DNA from: Klebsormidium nitens
Lineage: Eukaryota > Streptophyta > Klebsormidiophyceae > Klebsormidiales > Klebsormidiaceae
Direction of reading: 5' to 3'
DNA length: 64,000 nucleotides
Assembly: GCA_000708835.1 (NCBI GenBank)
Contig: DF237049.1
Location: 62,001-126,000 of the forward strand
Part shown: positions 25,201-36,900 of the stretch, piece by piece
Layout of the letters: every line of letters begins with the position of its first letter
Numbering within the stretch: position 1 is the stretch's first letter
Program-made: the position numbers and the translations under genes
The notes under the pieces: generated by a model
What the model saw: only the letters and a program-made list of their open reading frames with translations
What the model was told of the DNA's origin: nothing
Databases searched by the model: none

Positions 25201-26012
25201 GCTATCAGACGCGCTCCTCATACGCGACTCTGATGGCTTGAGTTTCGAAACGGAGTTAGCAGATTCGGTCCATCTGGCGGTTCTTGAGCCTAACAAAAGC
25301 CTCCTCTAGGAGGTCAATACGCTCAAGTCGAGCAGTGGCTTTTGTGAGGTTGAGGAACTGAGGCACGAAGGGAACGGTGTCGTCCTTGACAGTCGCATTT
25401 TCCGCACTTATGAGAGACATTGTGTGTCTCTTTCGCACTCTTTGAGACATTGTGTGTCTCGTCCCGTTGCTCTCTGCCGTGGGCAGGACTGAGATCGGCA
25501 ATCAAATTGTTAAGTAAAGTGGCAGCTTTCGGTAAACCGACCTTCGTCTTGGTCGGTGTCTACGACTTAGGTTCCGATGCATAGGTCTATTAGCCACTTC
25601 GAGGCCATCCGCCCTCATTTGTCAGCCTCTCAGGAGTCTTGTCTGGCACTGCATGGTACTTGAGTTCGAGAGTGTAAAGGTTGAAGAAGTGCTTACTAGT
25701 GACGGTTCAGAAACATTCTCGGCTTCGCTTGTTGTTCTCTTGCGAATCCTGCACGATGTGAAGTAGGCGGGGTGACAGGACAGCCACTTAGCTGACGTGA
25801 GCATCTATACCGTTTACAGGGTTGTTGACTTTGTCTCCTACGATGGAACACTCACTGCTGCTTCGGGCCCAGCGGAAGGCTTAACTTCGACGCCGATTGA
25901 GGTTAGAGAAAGCGAGCAAACAGAGAAGGGGAGCTCCGTTGGGCTTGTGGATGCGGTGAAGAAGCTCTGGCAAGTCTTCAGGCAGGCGACACCAGGGTTA
26001 CGAAACCAGTAG
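19292..26012 (+). CDS. Endonuclease I family nuclease fused to a lamin-tail-like domain
   Basis: Twelve exons join in frame with no stops: 19292-19674, 19965-20208, 20685-20749, 21114-21178, 21608-21697, 22319-22452, 22971-23073, 23374-23568, 23989-24107, 24575-24713, 25006-25093 and 25820-26012, giving 605 residues. Residues about 178-426 follow bacterial endonuclease I (EndA/NucM/Vvn): SYYAPLAGLKGQALK, VWDALYILD, VIDIYS, WNREHLWPRSYGLPDG, FTDLHNLRPADTNVNSSRGN, RGDIARALFYMAVRYEG, MGRLSTLLKWHAADPP, NRNPFVDRPELVAAIW. The beta-beta-alpha-metal residues known from Vvn (Glu-His in EHLW, here 254-255, and Asn in SRGN, 289) are all present, so activity on DNA/RNA is likely. Residues about 442-590 match the lamin-tail-like module seen in secreted bacterial nucleases (VWVNEFHYNN, GEFIEI, YLYNGADRGVYRTL, NGLQNGPADGIAV, VVDFVSYDGTLTAASGPAEGLTSTPI). 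An SRR followed by a hydrophobic core ending SGAQG (145-169) looks like a twin-arginine or secretory signal. The exon 1 N-terminus is basic and could be a plastid leader; starts at 19316 and 19334 are alternatives. Confidence 0.88.
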
Positions 26013-27358
26013 GCTGGCACTCCTTCCATTTTGGAAAGGGGAGCTGGTGGTGCCGACAAATTTTGCTCTGGTCGAAAGTCAACCATGCACTCTGGCCCCC
26101 AAGGACCAAGTGCTGTGTATGTTGTGTGCTGTGTGTTATTTAAACACCCGAGTGCTAAATTACGTAGTGCGTGTGTCTGAGCATAGAGGTGAGCGCGGCA
26201 ATTTGCACAGGCTTGAAAGCAGTACGATAGTACTATCAAACGAATTTTGGCATTGCAACTACCTATATGGTTTCATGAGCGTGAGTTGATTTTGTTGTTG
26301 ATAATGTTTATTTGCCGTCTTGATGCCGGCAGTGAACCCACGTGGCGGCTTGAGGCGCTCGATCAGCACGGCTGAATGCATTGAAGATGGCTTGCGCCAC
26401 CAGCAACCCGGCGTACGAAGACTACTTTACGCGTTGACGTCAATGAGCGTATGGTGCAATATGATCTCATTGTTACATAATGATTTTAACGGCTATCGCA
26501 GAGACAGGCGACGCAGCCCGCGCATCGAATCTGCATGTGCAGATACGTGCATCTTTCTGTTTATGAGGTGCAATTAACATCGATATCGAATCAAAGATTG
26601 GTTTGCAAAGAAGCTCATGCATGAAGTCAAGAGCCCTAGGCTCAGGCGGGATCATATAGGTATCCTCCATATTGAATTCCGCGCGGCGCACATGTGTATG
26701 CTGGCGGGGCCGGCCCGCGCGGCCTGCATGAAATATAAGTGAGAGTGCTTCCGGCTCTGCCACTCGTATTCATATGGTCACGCATGCCGCGCGCTGCAGT
26801 GACTGGGACGTACATAATGACCGCGAGCGCATGTCATTGCGACGGTTGCAGCTGTCACTCAATGGTATACTGGGTGGCGGGCATGGCCATGCCACATGTG
26901 CACAATCAATTGACACTAAGCCTGAAATATTCGTAGCCTCCGAGTCAGAGTACTCGAGAGAGATGGCATGACATACGGGTAATCCTACTATATTAAACGC
27001 GATTGAATCTTTCTACGAAGTATAGCGCATGTGAGGCATGGATGTGTATTCGAAAATGTATCATGAGGACTTCCCTGTGTTAAGTTGGACTTACATCGAA
27101 TATCTCAATCATTGAACAATGATGATGCATGTTGCAGATGTGCTTAATGGTGCCTGGCAGCTCAGCTAATGAATCCCCATATAGAAAGTTGCAACCTGGC
27201 GAGTGCCATTTTCAACTTAATAGCCGGCCCTTCCAAGACTGAGCTTCTAGATTACGATGAACTGTGTACGAGCCAACATGTTAAACGGCGGGTGGTTGTG
27301 AACTTCAGGCTTTCGGCCACACATCAAGAGAGCATACCGAAAGTCCGATATCAAGCTG
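26013..27358. other. Intergenic DNA between convergent genes, no gene seen
   Basis: The first part will be 3' UTR of the endonuclease gene. From about 26150 the DNA is AT-richer with many short palindromes of the catatg/gcatgc type, similar to 8.1-9.0 and 16.5-17.4 kb. No supported gene. Confidence 0.4.
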
Positions 27359-29642
27359 CTACCTTTCGATTTTCAATGCGGTCAAAAAGAGGGACTCCAG
27401 ATTTGCTGATCTACAGTACGACGCTAGTTCGGACATTCCTCCTTCTGGGAGCTCCTTGATGCCAATTGGGAAGCGTCGAATGCATTCGATGTCTTTTCCC
27501 TGTTCCGATTCCTGCCCCCGTTGTTGAAGGGCCTGCCACCGGAGATGTTGAAGCCGTTGCTGATACTCGTGAACGTCCTCTTCTTGCCCCTGCACGAGTG
27601 ACTCCTTCAGGGTCGAGCAAGCTGAGGGCAAGTGTTCATATTTGCAAAGTCGTCTTCGTGGCAGCAATTTCCTTCGAGACAGCTGACACGTGAGAAAGCA
27701 ACAGATTGCTATCCCGTGGGACCCTTAAACAATGTTCGGAATCATCACCAACTCCAACCAGAACATGACAACAGCAAGCTCGGCCCACACAGAAATAGCA
27801 GCTCTAGATGACGGCTAACTCAGAGTGGAGACATCAGAGGCTTGTCAAAGTTGCCTTAAACGGGCCGCTCAATCTCACCTCGAATATGAGGACACCTGGA
27901 AACCCAGGCTTGCAGTAGCCACCCAGCCGCAGCTCCTTGCTCCACTCACAAATGGCTTTCCGTTTGCTCAACGCCTTCAGATGGTGGAACCACAGTGCTC
28001 GTCTAAGGATGACCGCGTCTCTAGGCCCCTCGAGAGTTGGTTCAGAGCTGCTCGCACTCTCTTGAGCAACGTCTTCCTTCAGGTCAGCCACAATCTCCTG
28101 CACGTCACTGTGAGCAGAGTTCAGTCGTCATATCGAAGTAGTGACAGGCTCACAGCTGGTGCACAGCTCTCAATAGCGAAGTTTCGTCGCAGGAGAGTCT
28201 CCTCCGCACGTGTGAGAGGCGCCTGTGCGAGCGGCAATCCCATAAAGGATGACAGCAATGACTTCAGGTGTAGAGTTTGTGAGTTCTGGGTTTAGTAGCT
28301 TCATCTTGCTCTGAACTCAGCAGCAATCAATGGCTTCTCTCAGCTCTCCACTCCACAACTGAACTGTAACTCGTGAGTCACCATACCTGCGCCTTCTGCA
28401 GGAGGTCAAGGATTGACTCCTGGCCTACGAGCTCCCCCGCAAGCTGTTGGAGTGCGCTGCTTATCTCTTGATGCTGCCCTCTTGTCACGAGGCCAGAACA
28501 ATCGACTCTGATAGAAGGGGCCGCAAGCTGAGGGTATTGGCGGGGGAGTTGGAAATGGATGCTAAGAGGCTGGCCCCCGAGGCAGGTGTCCAGCAGATTG
28601 ATTGTGAAAGAAATCTCAGGAAGGCTGGCATCAGGAACGCTCGCGATCAGACCTGCAGGCAGCCAAGACGTCTGCATGAGATCATGGTACCTTTCTGCTG
28701 ATCGAATCAGGCCGTATTGCAAATGATTTTGAAATCGTGCCTCTGATTCCGAGCCTAGATTCTGCAATAATTACGGTCTGCTACTATCCTGTTTCCTGCT
28801 TATGAGTAAACGGACGCCACAAGGTGACCCATGATAACACTTACCCCAGTGTTGTAGTGATCTCGATGCTCATTCAAGTTCAAGCCTGAAGTACACTTTG
28901 CTTGAGAACAGGAAGAGTTCTTACGGTTGTTGTTGGACGCAGATTCCGCCAGCTCCTTTAGGATCGAGACTGCTTCCGCATCCGGTTTGGCCATCACGAA
29001 CTCGCCATCCCCTGGGTACATGGATTGAAGAGCCTCCAGCTGCAACATGACTCCTTTTCATTGAAAGAATGATCAAATTGATTCTTTCAATGCCGCACTT
29101 ATTCTTGGAAGCAGGCATATGCATCACGACTTTCTGTACCTGGAAGCATGGCTAGCATCAGTTCACTTTCTGAGGCAGCGCACTGATAGGAGGGGCTTAG
29201 CGGTGGCTCATGCTCTTGCGCGCACCCAATGCCCCATCAACAGTCTTTCCAGACTGACAGAGGGGCAGCTTTTTCCTTGTAAGCAACTGTTCAAACAGCA
29301 CACTGAGGCATGGCCTCTTGTTTTGTCTTGTCTGCGAAGACCAAAACAACATGAAACCACTTTTCTAAAGCTGTAATCAACCACTTTGACTTCAGAAGTG
29401 AAGAAGTGGCACCAATGCATGAGACACGAATCATTAGCTTTGAGTAGGGCCAGATCTTATTGCAGCAAACCCAATGGAGGATGACAAACTGTCGCCCCAT
29501 ATGCTTGTCGGCATGCCACCGGCTGCATTCAGAAGCAACACATGAACCTACTTGCAAGGCTTCTGAGCAAAGTGCTCACCTCAGCCAACTGGCGCTGAAT
29601 GCACTCCAGCACGACATCCTCAAACGGCTTCTGGGAACCCAT
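27359..29642 (-). CDS. RWD-domain protein, RWDD2-like (with C-terminal DUF1115-type domain)
   Basis: Six exons join in frame: 29580-29642, 28925-29039, 28387-28652, 28154-28285, 27879-28097 and 27359-27589, giving 341 residues. An N-terminal RWD fold is indicated by LEALQSMYPGDGEF (about 22-35), then PEISFTINL and LSIHFQLPRQYPQLAAPSI with the Tyr-Pro-x-x-x-Pro-like turn typical of RWD. The C-terminal half matches the RWDD2/DUF1115 region: ILRRALWFHHLKALSKRKAI, WSKELRLGGYCKPGFPGVL and the WQALQQR helix. RWD domains usually mediate protein-protein contacts; no biochemical function is established for RWDD2 proteins that I can state with confidence. The start ATG at 29642 is followed directly by a helix typical of the family N-terminus. 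A 12-bp inverted repeat (29059-29092) sits in intron 1 next to the acceptor. Confidence 0.85.
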
Positions 29643-30425
29643 CAGACGATCTGAGTCCTCCCAAGGAGACAGGTATTTCCTTGCGGACCGCAAAGGTATC
29701 ACCCAACACTAGTGCCTCCGTAAGCAACGGAGCACCTTTTTGGAACGGATAAGGTTTAGCCTAGCCCCACCACCAAAACGGAAACTCATCAGCCACTTTA
29801 GCGCTGTCACTACGCACACCAGGGGCAGAATTCAAAAGAGAAAGGGGCGTATGAGAGCTCCTGGTTACCGAACTTCTCAGCTATCGGTGTTACTAGTACT
29901 ACTAGAATATTGCCCTGTTTCTACATAGTTTTGCGTTTATCGTCGAAACCGCCGGGTTTGATGCCGCGCGCTCGGGCAAAATCACATTTAGCGACAGAAT
30001 CTTGTGACGGATCGTACCTCACGTCAATGCTATCAAACAGAATCTACAGCCATTGAACAGCCCGTCGAAAATGAATACTTGGGACGTCTGCATATGGCGA
30101 ATGTTTTGGTTAAAGAGTACTCAATAAGTCGCCGGAAATACCTAACCGAGGCGCATTGCGGGAGTAGAATCAGGATTTTGGATCAACCGTAGAGTTTACG
30201 TACTTGGAAAACAGGTTAAATCCTCAACCAGATCTATATCGACCGGGTTATCACTCCCGATATAATGTGGAGCTGACCGACCACTGCAACGTGTTCAAAC
30301 TTCAGCTTCGCATCCCCGGTGGTTAAAGTCGGTCCTTCGTTCCATGCTTCCGGCCCACCTTGGACAGCGTGGGTTAAGAGGCAAGTTCAGTATCACATCG
30401 TAGATTAGTTTTGCAGCCACATACC

Positions 30426-30719
30426 TACCGTAGTCCAACGTGATGATTCCGAACGATTTTATTTCGAATTATTTTCCAACAATCCGACCAGGAAAGCGGA
30501 ATTATTTATGCAGATTCCGACAACAATCCGAATGCCCTATGTTCCTGAGAAGAAGGGGATTTTAAGGCTGATTTTGGCCGTTTTGGGGCTAAAGAGGACC
30601 ATTATGGAATTATTTAATCTTTCCGAATTTCTACTTTCCGAATGGGAAATCCTAATTTCTGACTTTCCGACTGCAAATAATTATTTATTTATTCGGCATC
30701 ATTACCTTGGACTACGGTA
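30426..30719. mobile_element. MITE-like element 1 with TACCGTAG ends
   Basis: Left end taccgtagtccaa and right end ttggactacggta are exact complements, and similarity continues inward for about 25 bases with mismatches (gtgatgattcc against ggcatcat). The element is about 294 bp and AT-rich, with repeated attccgaa words, and has no coding capacity. Confidence 0.6.
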
Positions 30720-31019
30720 CTTGCTGAGGGTCTTCGGCTTTAGGCGCTGACTTCTGGGACTCCGGTTTTACTCGGCACTTTCAAGTTGTGGGCTTGGGCT
30801 CCCGCTGAAAGTGCCCGGGGAGTCAGCCGAAGTGACCGTCGATGATACTGACTATGCCTTTGAACCGTCCGATGTACATATGTACCTGAACATTCCAGGG
30901 GACAAAAAGTTCATGCCCGACAGACAGAATGCAGAATGTTGGCATATTTAAGCAATCCTCTGGCTGCTGGCCAATGATGGGCTGGGAGACTGGAGTTGCA
31001 ACTACTGTATGGTACTACT

Positions 31020-31346
31020 TACCCGTACGACCAAGGTATGATTCCGAATAAATAAATAATTATCTGCATTCGGAAAGTTGGAAACTCCGGATAAGCAGTC
31101 GGATTCTGCTTTTTCGGAAACCGATATTAATTGCTAAAATGCATTCGGAAAGTGATTTCTAAGCAGTCTGAGCATTCGGTACGTACCTTTTACCACTGTA
31201 ATCTTGAGACAGCGTGGGTACCGGGTACCCTCTCAGCGATTCGGATTTAGGGTCGGAAAGTAGAAAATAATACATGATTTGGCCTCGCATTCGCTAAAAT
31301 AATTGCTCTTTTTGAGCATTCGGAATCATACCTTGGTCGTACGGTA
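31020..31346. mobile_element. MITE-like element 2, cgtacgaccaagg ends
   Basis: About 327 bp. The left cgtacgaccaaggtatgattc is exactly complementary to the right end gaatcataccttggtcgtacg. The interior again repeats attccgaat/attcggaa words and AAT-rich tracts, so elements 1 and 2 look like relatives of one family. No coding capacity. Confidence 0.65.
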
Positions 31347-31354
31347 CTAGCAAT

Positions 31355-32160
31355 CTACACCCCGATTCAGAAGTTTTATAACGTGGACTTATGAACCCTA
31401 CGGGCAATTGAGGCCATTCTCAATTGGTTTGAAAATTTGGAAAATTAGCCAACCCCTATTATGAGATGTTTGAGGTGCAAGCACCTTGAAAGTTGATGTG
31501 AGGTGGCCAATACAAAAATGGCAATAAAATACTAGGACATTTGCCAAATGGCCTTATTTTTGCCACGAATTGTGGTGCCCCTTGTGCGGTAAGGCTCCAT
31601 TCTTGACACCTCAAATGGATTCTTCTTCCTCCCAATGGTGCAATTTGTGAACACAATGGCTTGTTGTGTTTCCCCATCGGCTTTTAGGCTTTCGCCGGAA
31701 AAACCGTACTCGAAAGCCGGTGGCCGCCGTACAAAGTCACATGTCCGCCGCGCGAGCTTCGTTGATGATGGAAAGCTTTGCATTTTAAATTCCAGGAGTC
31801 TCGTGTTAACCCCAATCCATTGGTAATGGACCGTTTTGCGAAGCACGCGAGTTTTGCCCATCAAAAAGTGATCCATGCAAAAAAGCAAAAAATGCATGGA
31901 GTCGGGCTCGAACCTGCGACCTCGCGCTAGGCGCTCGGACGCTCAGCTCGGCTACGGACTACGGCGCGGAGGCAGAGGCGTCACTGAGAGGCCATGATCT
32001 GGCGCAAATGCTGGCGCATTAGTGGCCTAATTTATACTATATAGGGTTGTGCCCGATTTGGTTAGGTCAAAGGACACAACCTTATAATGTATTAACCGTA
32101 ACCCGGTGAAGTTGCCACGTCATCCGGGTTAGGTTACAAAACTTGTGAATCGGGGTGTAG
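31355..32160. mobile_element. TIR element 3, CTACACCCCGATTCA ends
   Basis: 23-bp terminal inverted repeats at 31355-31377 and 32138-32160 with a single mismatch. It starts only 8 bp after element 2. Inside are a minus-strand open frame of about 121 codons (31532-31897) with no recognisable domain and a segment with tRNA-type A and B boxes. No transposase is visible, so it would be non-autonomous. Confidence 0.65.
31895..31970 (-). other. tRNA-like segment with A and B boxes (probable SINE-type or decayed tRNA)
   Basis: On the minus strand, tagccgagctg fits the Pol III A-box consensus and ggttcgagcc fits the B box, at tRNA-like spacing, and a run of six T follows shortly after. The acceptor stem does not pair and the T-stem has mismatches, so it is not a working tRNA. 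It lies inside TIR element 3. Confidence 0.4.
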
Positions 32161-32255
32161 GTGAATTGCGGCGACGACTATTTTGAAACCATCAAACCAA
32201 GTTCACTTTCTCGCTTGATGCAGACGAGTTTGATTATAACCCCGGTCTGGCTGAA

Positions 32256-32355
32256 TGCCTTTCTGGCAAAAGGATTATAAGCCTTTTTGGCTTACAGCCC
32301 TTCCGGCTTGCGGCCTTTCCGGCTCTCAAAGCCTTTCCGGCTCTCGATCCTTCCG
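32256..32355. repeat. Degenerate tandem repeat of a gcctttccggct unit
   Basis: Five to six imperfect copies of a 14-18 base unit (gcctttctggc, gcctttttggct, gcccttccggct, gcctttccggct twice) run in a row; one further copy occurs near 32404. No coding role is apparent. Confidence 0.6.
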
Positions 32356-33977
32356 TGGCATTGAACTTGGGCCAAGCAAGCCGTTCAAGGGCATTTCCAT
32401 GGCAGCCTTTCTGGCTCAACAATTAAGTTACAGACGATCTTTTCAACTACAAGCCCTTGGATATACACGCCTGCGCTTGTTGAGTATGTGCGTATACACT
32501 GCACACTGTACATTCTCCACATACCTCTGTTGAGTGACCGCTATCATTGCATTCCGACAACCTTGGTAAAGCTGCTTGCAGCTTGCACTATGGAATATCC
32601 TCGGATGGATTCAGTACTGGGTTGTTGGCTCCGCGCCAACAAGCGGGTTCCCTGCTTGCGAGCACACCTCCTTCACCGACAGCAGTGGTACCTCAACTTC
32701 GGACCGGGGACTCCAACCAACAACGACCATAGTCAAGGATCTCAATATTGAGTAGAACAGTAATGTTGGTGCTTAAGAGGGAGGTGTAGATAGTGCTTGA
32801 TAATGCATCTAACGAATCGTTTAGTGGCATAAACGATCCTTGCTAGATAAAGCCTATCAAAATTTGCCATCTAATATGGTAGAAAGATCTTGCATGCAGG
32901 TAGCTCAATAGCTCGTTGGACAAAACGCGGCCCTGACCCCATGTACTCAATCAAGCCCCATGCTTCGGTACGGGCTTTATAATGTGATGTATGTATTGGC
33001 AGTTAGAGAGATTTTCTCAGAGCCATGGGGTTTGGTTCCATCATCTGGTTTATTGTGGTCGGGTGTGCCAAATCTCGTCTCGTATTCGCACATCGGGAGC
33101 TTTGGGGAGGCATGTTCGGCAGTACACCACTTGCAGAAATTGTTTCTTAACTTGAGAAGCCACTTTCCATGCAAGTTGCGAGCCTGATCGATCCTTCATC
33201 TGATCATGAATTACATGAAGCTAGTGGGTCTTGAGACACCGTTGTTCAAAACACGCCTGCTTCTTTAGTAAGACAAAGGCGGGTCTGTCGGAACCCTGAT
33301 TGCAAAGTTGCAGTTCGACTCTTATCTGCAAAGCAGTCGTCCTACGTGTCGCTTTTTCTATCATCTTTGCTAACATGATCCGTTCTAAGGCTCACCTTTT
33401 TCCCTGTCAACTGGATTGAAGTTGGAATTGATTGCCTTGGACGGTCAACAAGGGCGTCCTAGCCCGGATACATGATACTAAGGCAAAATAGAGTGATCGC
33501 TGAAGCTAGCACCCCGGATCGTATTAAGGTCGAAGTAGTGAGTGAATTGTGCACCACATCTATATTCTAGCTAGCGGACCATGGCCATACACGGCCCACA
33601 TGCAAGTCGTAAAGATAATGCAAATAGCGCAGACTTAAGGAGTACTCATTCAACCAACAACAGGGAATCTTCTAAGCGAGACTTGAGTGTTGTTCTTCAC
33701 CATATCCTATGCAGCGTGTGCAACAAATAGTTACAGCTAATTCGACATGGCCGCCTGGCCGGCACACTATGAAAAGCCAGGCAGATATCGATGCCCATTA
33801 TGTTGCTTTTGCGGTGGTCAAGGCTTTGCTTGGAACAGGTGCTATGTTACACTAGACGCTTCAATAGTGTGATAGCATGAGCCTTGCCTTTTTAACGCAA
33901 TCAACAGTGCTGGCAGAGCTTTAGCAATCGCACTCCCACAAAAGGGTATATGTGTCTTTGTCCCCTGTGTTGCCAAC

Positions 33978-36900
33978 CTAACAAGCCGTTCCTGTCATTG
34001 TAGAGTGGCGTGCATCGGTCAAAACCTCTTCAACATTCTTGAAACCCGCTTCGCTTAGCATGCGAGCCAGGTTTCGTCCATAAAACTCGTCGCTCCAAGG
34101 CTCAGTAGACTTCATTAACGTGTAAACAGGAGCAGGCAGACTCTGCAGTTCAAAGAAGTTGTGTCATGTTTACAAATCTGCAAAGCAGGGTTAGTTCAAG
34201 AAGGTACAGTAAAACCCGAGACACGGAGTCCAGAAACAGATTCTCGTAATATTTTCAGGCTTCAAGGAACAAGCAAATGCTGATGAAGGGACAAGCTAAC
34301 GGCGTACAGCAGATTAGGTGGTTAAGGAGAACAGCCACAGGATACGGAAGGGCGACAAAAGAGGAGACGAAGCTTCAGAACAGCTTCGAGAAGATGTTTT
34401 ACCTGGATAATCTTCGATCTCGGCTGCACAACGAAAGAACGTCATTAGTGGACACTGACTACAGTCGATTCAATCCATTTCACAAGAGATATTCCAGAGG
34501 GACATCAGTCCTCATACCGTTGCCCCGAACACGACAAACTTGATCAAGCCAAAACTGGCGAATCAAACTTGGACCTTCAAATCGTGAGTTTGACTCTTTT
34601 GAAGCGGGTGGCGATGCAAGGACGGAACGAAGTTGAGAAAGCTCTCACTTACCGAGTTATCGATGATAGCAATCGTCCCCCCAGGCCGCAAAATCCGCTT
34701 CGCCTCCTGGATGAGGTCCCGTGCAGCTGAGTTGGGACACTCGTGCAACTGTAACCAACGACCACGCAAAGATTCTGTCTTAAAATCCTGAAACATTGGA
34801 CGACGGAGAAAGGTGCAATTCTACTATAAGTAGAGCAGCAACAAAACGAAAGCCTGGGCGACTTCTCCATGACCAAGACAACTTGAGTAGCATGTCAACC
34901 TAGAGAAGATATATCTTATAACGGTGCTACACAGCCCCAAGGGGACATGGCTAACAACTAGCCAGTACCTTTCCACCAGGTTTTCATGGGGCCCCCACTG
35001 CTTACCACAAAAGCTAACGAGACGATGTCCACGCTATCGTCGGGCAATCCGGTATTTTCCCCCAGCTTATGCATCCACTGAATCGGCCGCACGGGCTGGC
35101 CAGCTTCCCGAGCTTGCCGGTCGCGAAACTGGGCCACCGACAGGAAGTAGGGGGAGAGGTCCAACCCCTGACGACGAAGAGATAAACAATCAGGAAAATA
35201 CTCTCGACTTGGGTAATCTTGGTGATGACCATAACAAAACCTTGACAGGTTTCTCCTTTCCTCTGTGCTTGTGACAGAAGGAACGCCCTGCCTGCGCGGT
35301 GTCAAAGTGATACAGCTACTACATTTGAATCAAAAACATCTCAGGAAATAGGTCAGTAATCTAGCCAAATATCTGTGTGGTTTGTGGAACAACTTCTTCC
35401 AAAACGTTACTTAGGAATGTGTTTACACCAGGAGTTAGGGCCTACAGTTATCACTTCTCTCTTGACACGATATGCAAAGCTGATGAGTTAAGCTTCGTGA
35501 GCATAGCGCTAGCATCTCAAGGAGGGACTCGACATCCCAACGGTGAATTTAAAGGTTGCTGTCGTGAAAGTACAGATGGAAAACCAACGTTTTAGTAGGG
35601 ATGCTGCCCGTGCAGCCTTGCTCCATGGACGTTCTCAAACTGAAAACGTAATGCATTATTTATGGCACGATTCAACACCCCCTTCTTAAGGGAGCCTCTT
35701 ACCAGCACCTCTTCAGCACTACCAAACTTGTTGGCCAAAAATCTTGTGCTGATCCCTGTGGCACACCCAACGTCCACGATTCTTTTCACTGGCAGACCAC
35801 CTGAGTGCATCTCGTGGTGTTCTCGAATGCGTTCCAGCCAGTTGCCCCGCAAGTATGCATTCGCCTCGTCCACTGAGCTGGCTTGAGGAACGCCACGCAA
35901 CACCATCGAGGCGGAGGCAGAGTCGACTTCAAAAGCAGCCTGCGGCAAGGGGCAATGAAGAACTTGGAGCAAAAGGAGAAGGGCTAGGAGGTAAATGGCT
36001 CAATCAAGGCCCTGGTTTACCAAAGCTGAGGCTGACAACAAACATAGGAAGGCTTTGAGGCAAGACGATTAGAACGTGCAGGCAACGCCACATGATCGCA
36101 CCGTGGAAAGTACACCGTTTTGGGACCATGAATGAAAAAGCAGCTGATGAAGTATCTTGTGGAGAGGAAACTCCTTCAAACAATTGTGTAACTCCTTCAA
36201 ACAATTGTGTAAGTGAGGCCACCCACATCTAAAAGAACAGTATGACTTATACCAATACATGCACATCTCTTAGAGGAACAGAAAACCCTGCTTTAGCCCC
36301 TTCATTTCGCTTTCCGGAAGCATCTTACCTGCCAGCAGAGGTTTCCCCTGTCGTATGCATGAAATGGCTGCAAGTAGTAGTCTGGGTACAGAATGCTCTT
36401 GTCCTCAATCAGCTCCAGTTCTTTGTACACGTCTGACGTCTCAAGCTCCTTGAAATGTCGCCGCCAAGGTACACCATTCTTTTCGGCAGTACTGAATAAG
36501 GAGAGAAGCATATCAGAAGGCGCCCCACCTTTCGAGCACCCAAACTGCTATGGTTTTGACAAACAAGTTCTATAATCTGGCACATGCGATTGCTCACCAC
36601 CTCTTCTTCAAACAAAAAGCGTCAGATAACCAGAAGAGTCAAAATGGTGAAGAGACAACCAGACAGGTAACACAGTCTTGACCACACCCGAACAACACAA
36701 ATGATTTGTTCAATAATAATATACTGACCTGATCATCATTCGTCTCGCCCCTGCCTTCATCAGAGAATACAGCGGTTTGATGCCAATCAGAGTGTTGATG
36801 ACCTTGCTCAAAAGGCTGTCTCCGGACCAGTCAGGCTGCTCCAGGTCTCCCCATTCCCTGTTCTGCTTGACAGTAGTGGTCGCCTCCATAGAGGAGCGTG

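Larger units (their letters stand above)
29643..33977. other. Long gene-poor region with small transposon-like elements
   Basis: Over 4 kb with no gene I can support. It contains the three inverted-repeat elements at 30426-32160, a tRNA-like segment and a degenerate tandem repeat near 32.3 kb. The flanks 29643-30425 and 32360-33977 show only short frames (for example 32960-33187 on the plus strand) with no protein features, plus AT-rich stretches. Confidence 0.45.

Noticed and set aside
25414-25460. Two copies of gagacattgtgtgtctc
   Set aside because: A short tandem duplication in an intron of the endonuclease gene, with no CRISPR-like spacing or further copies.
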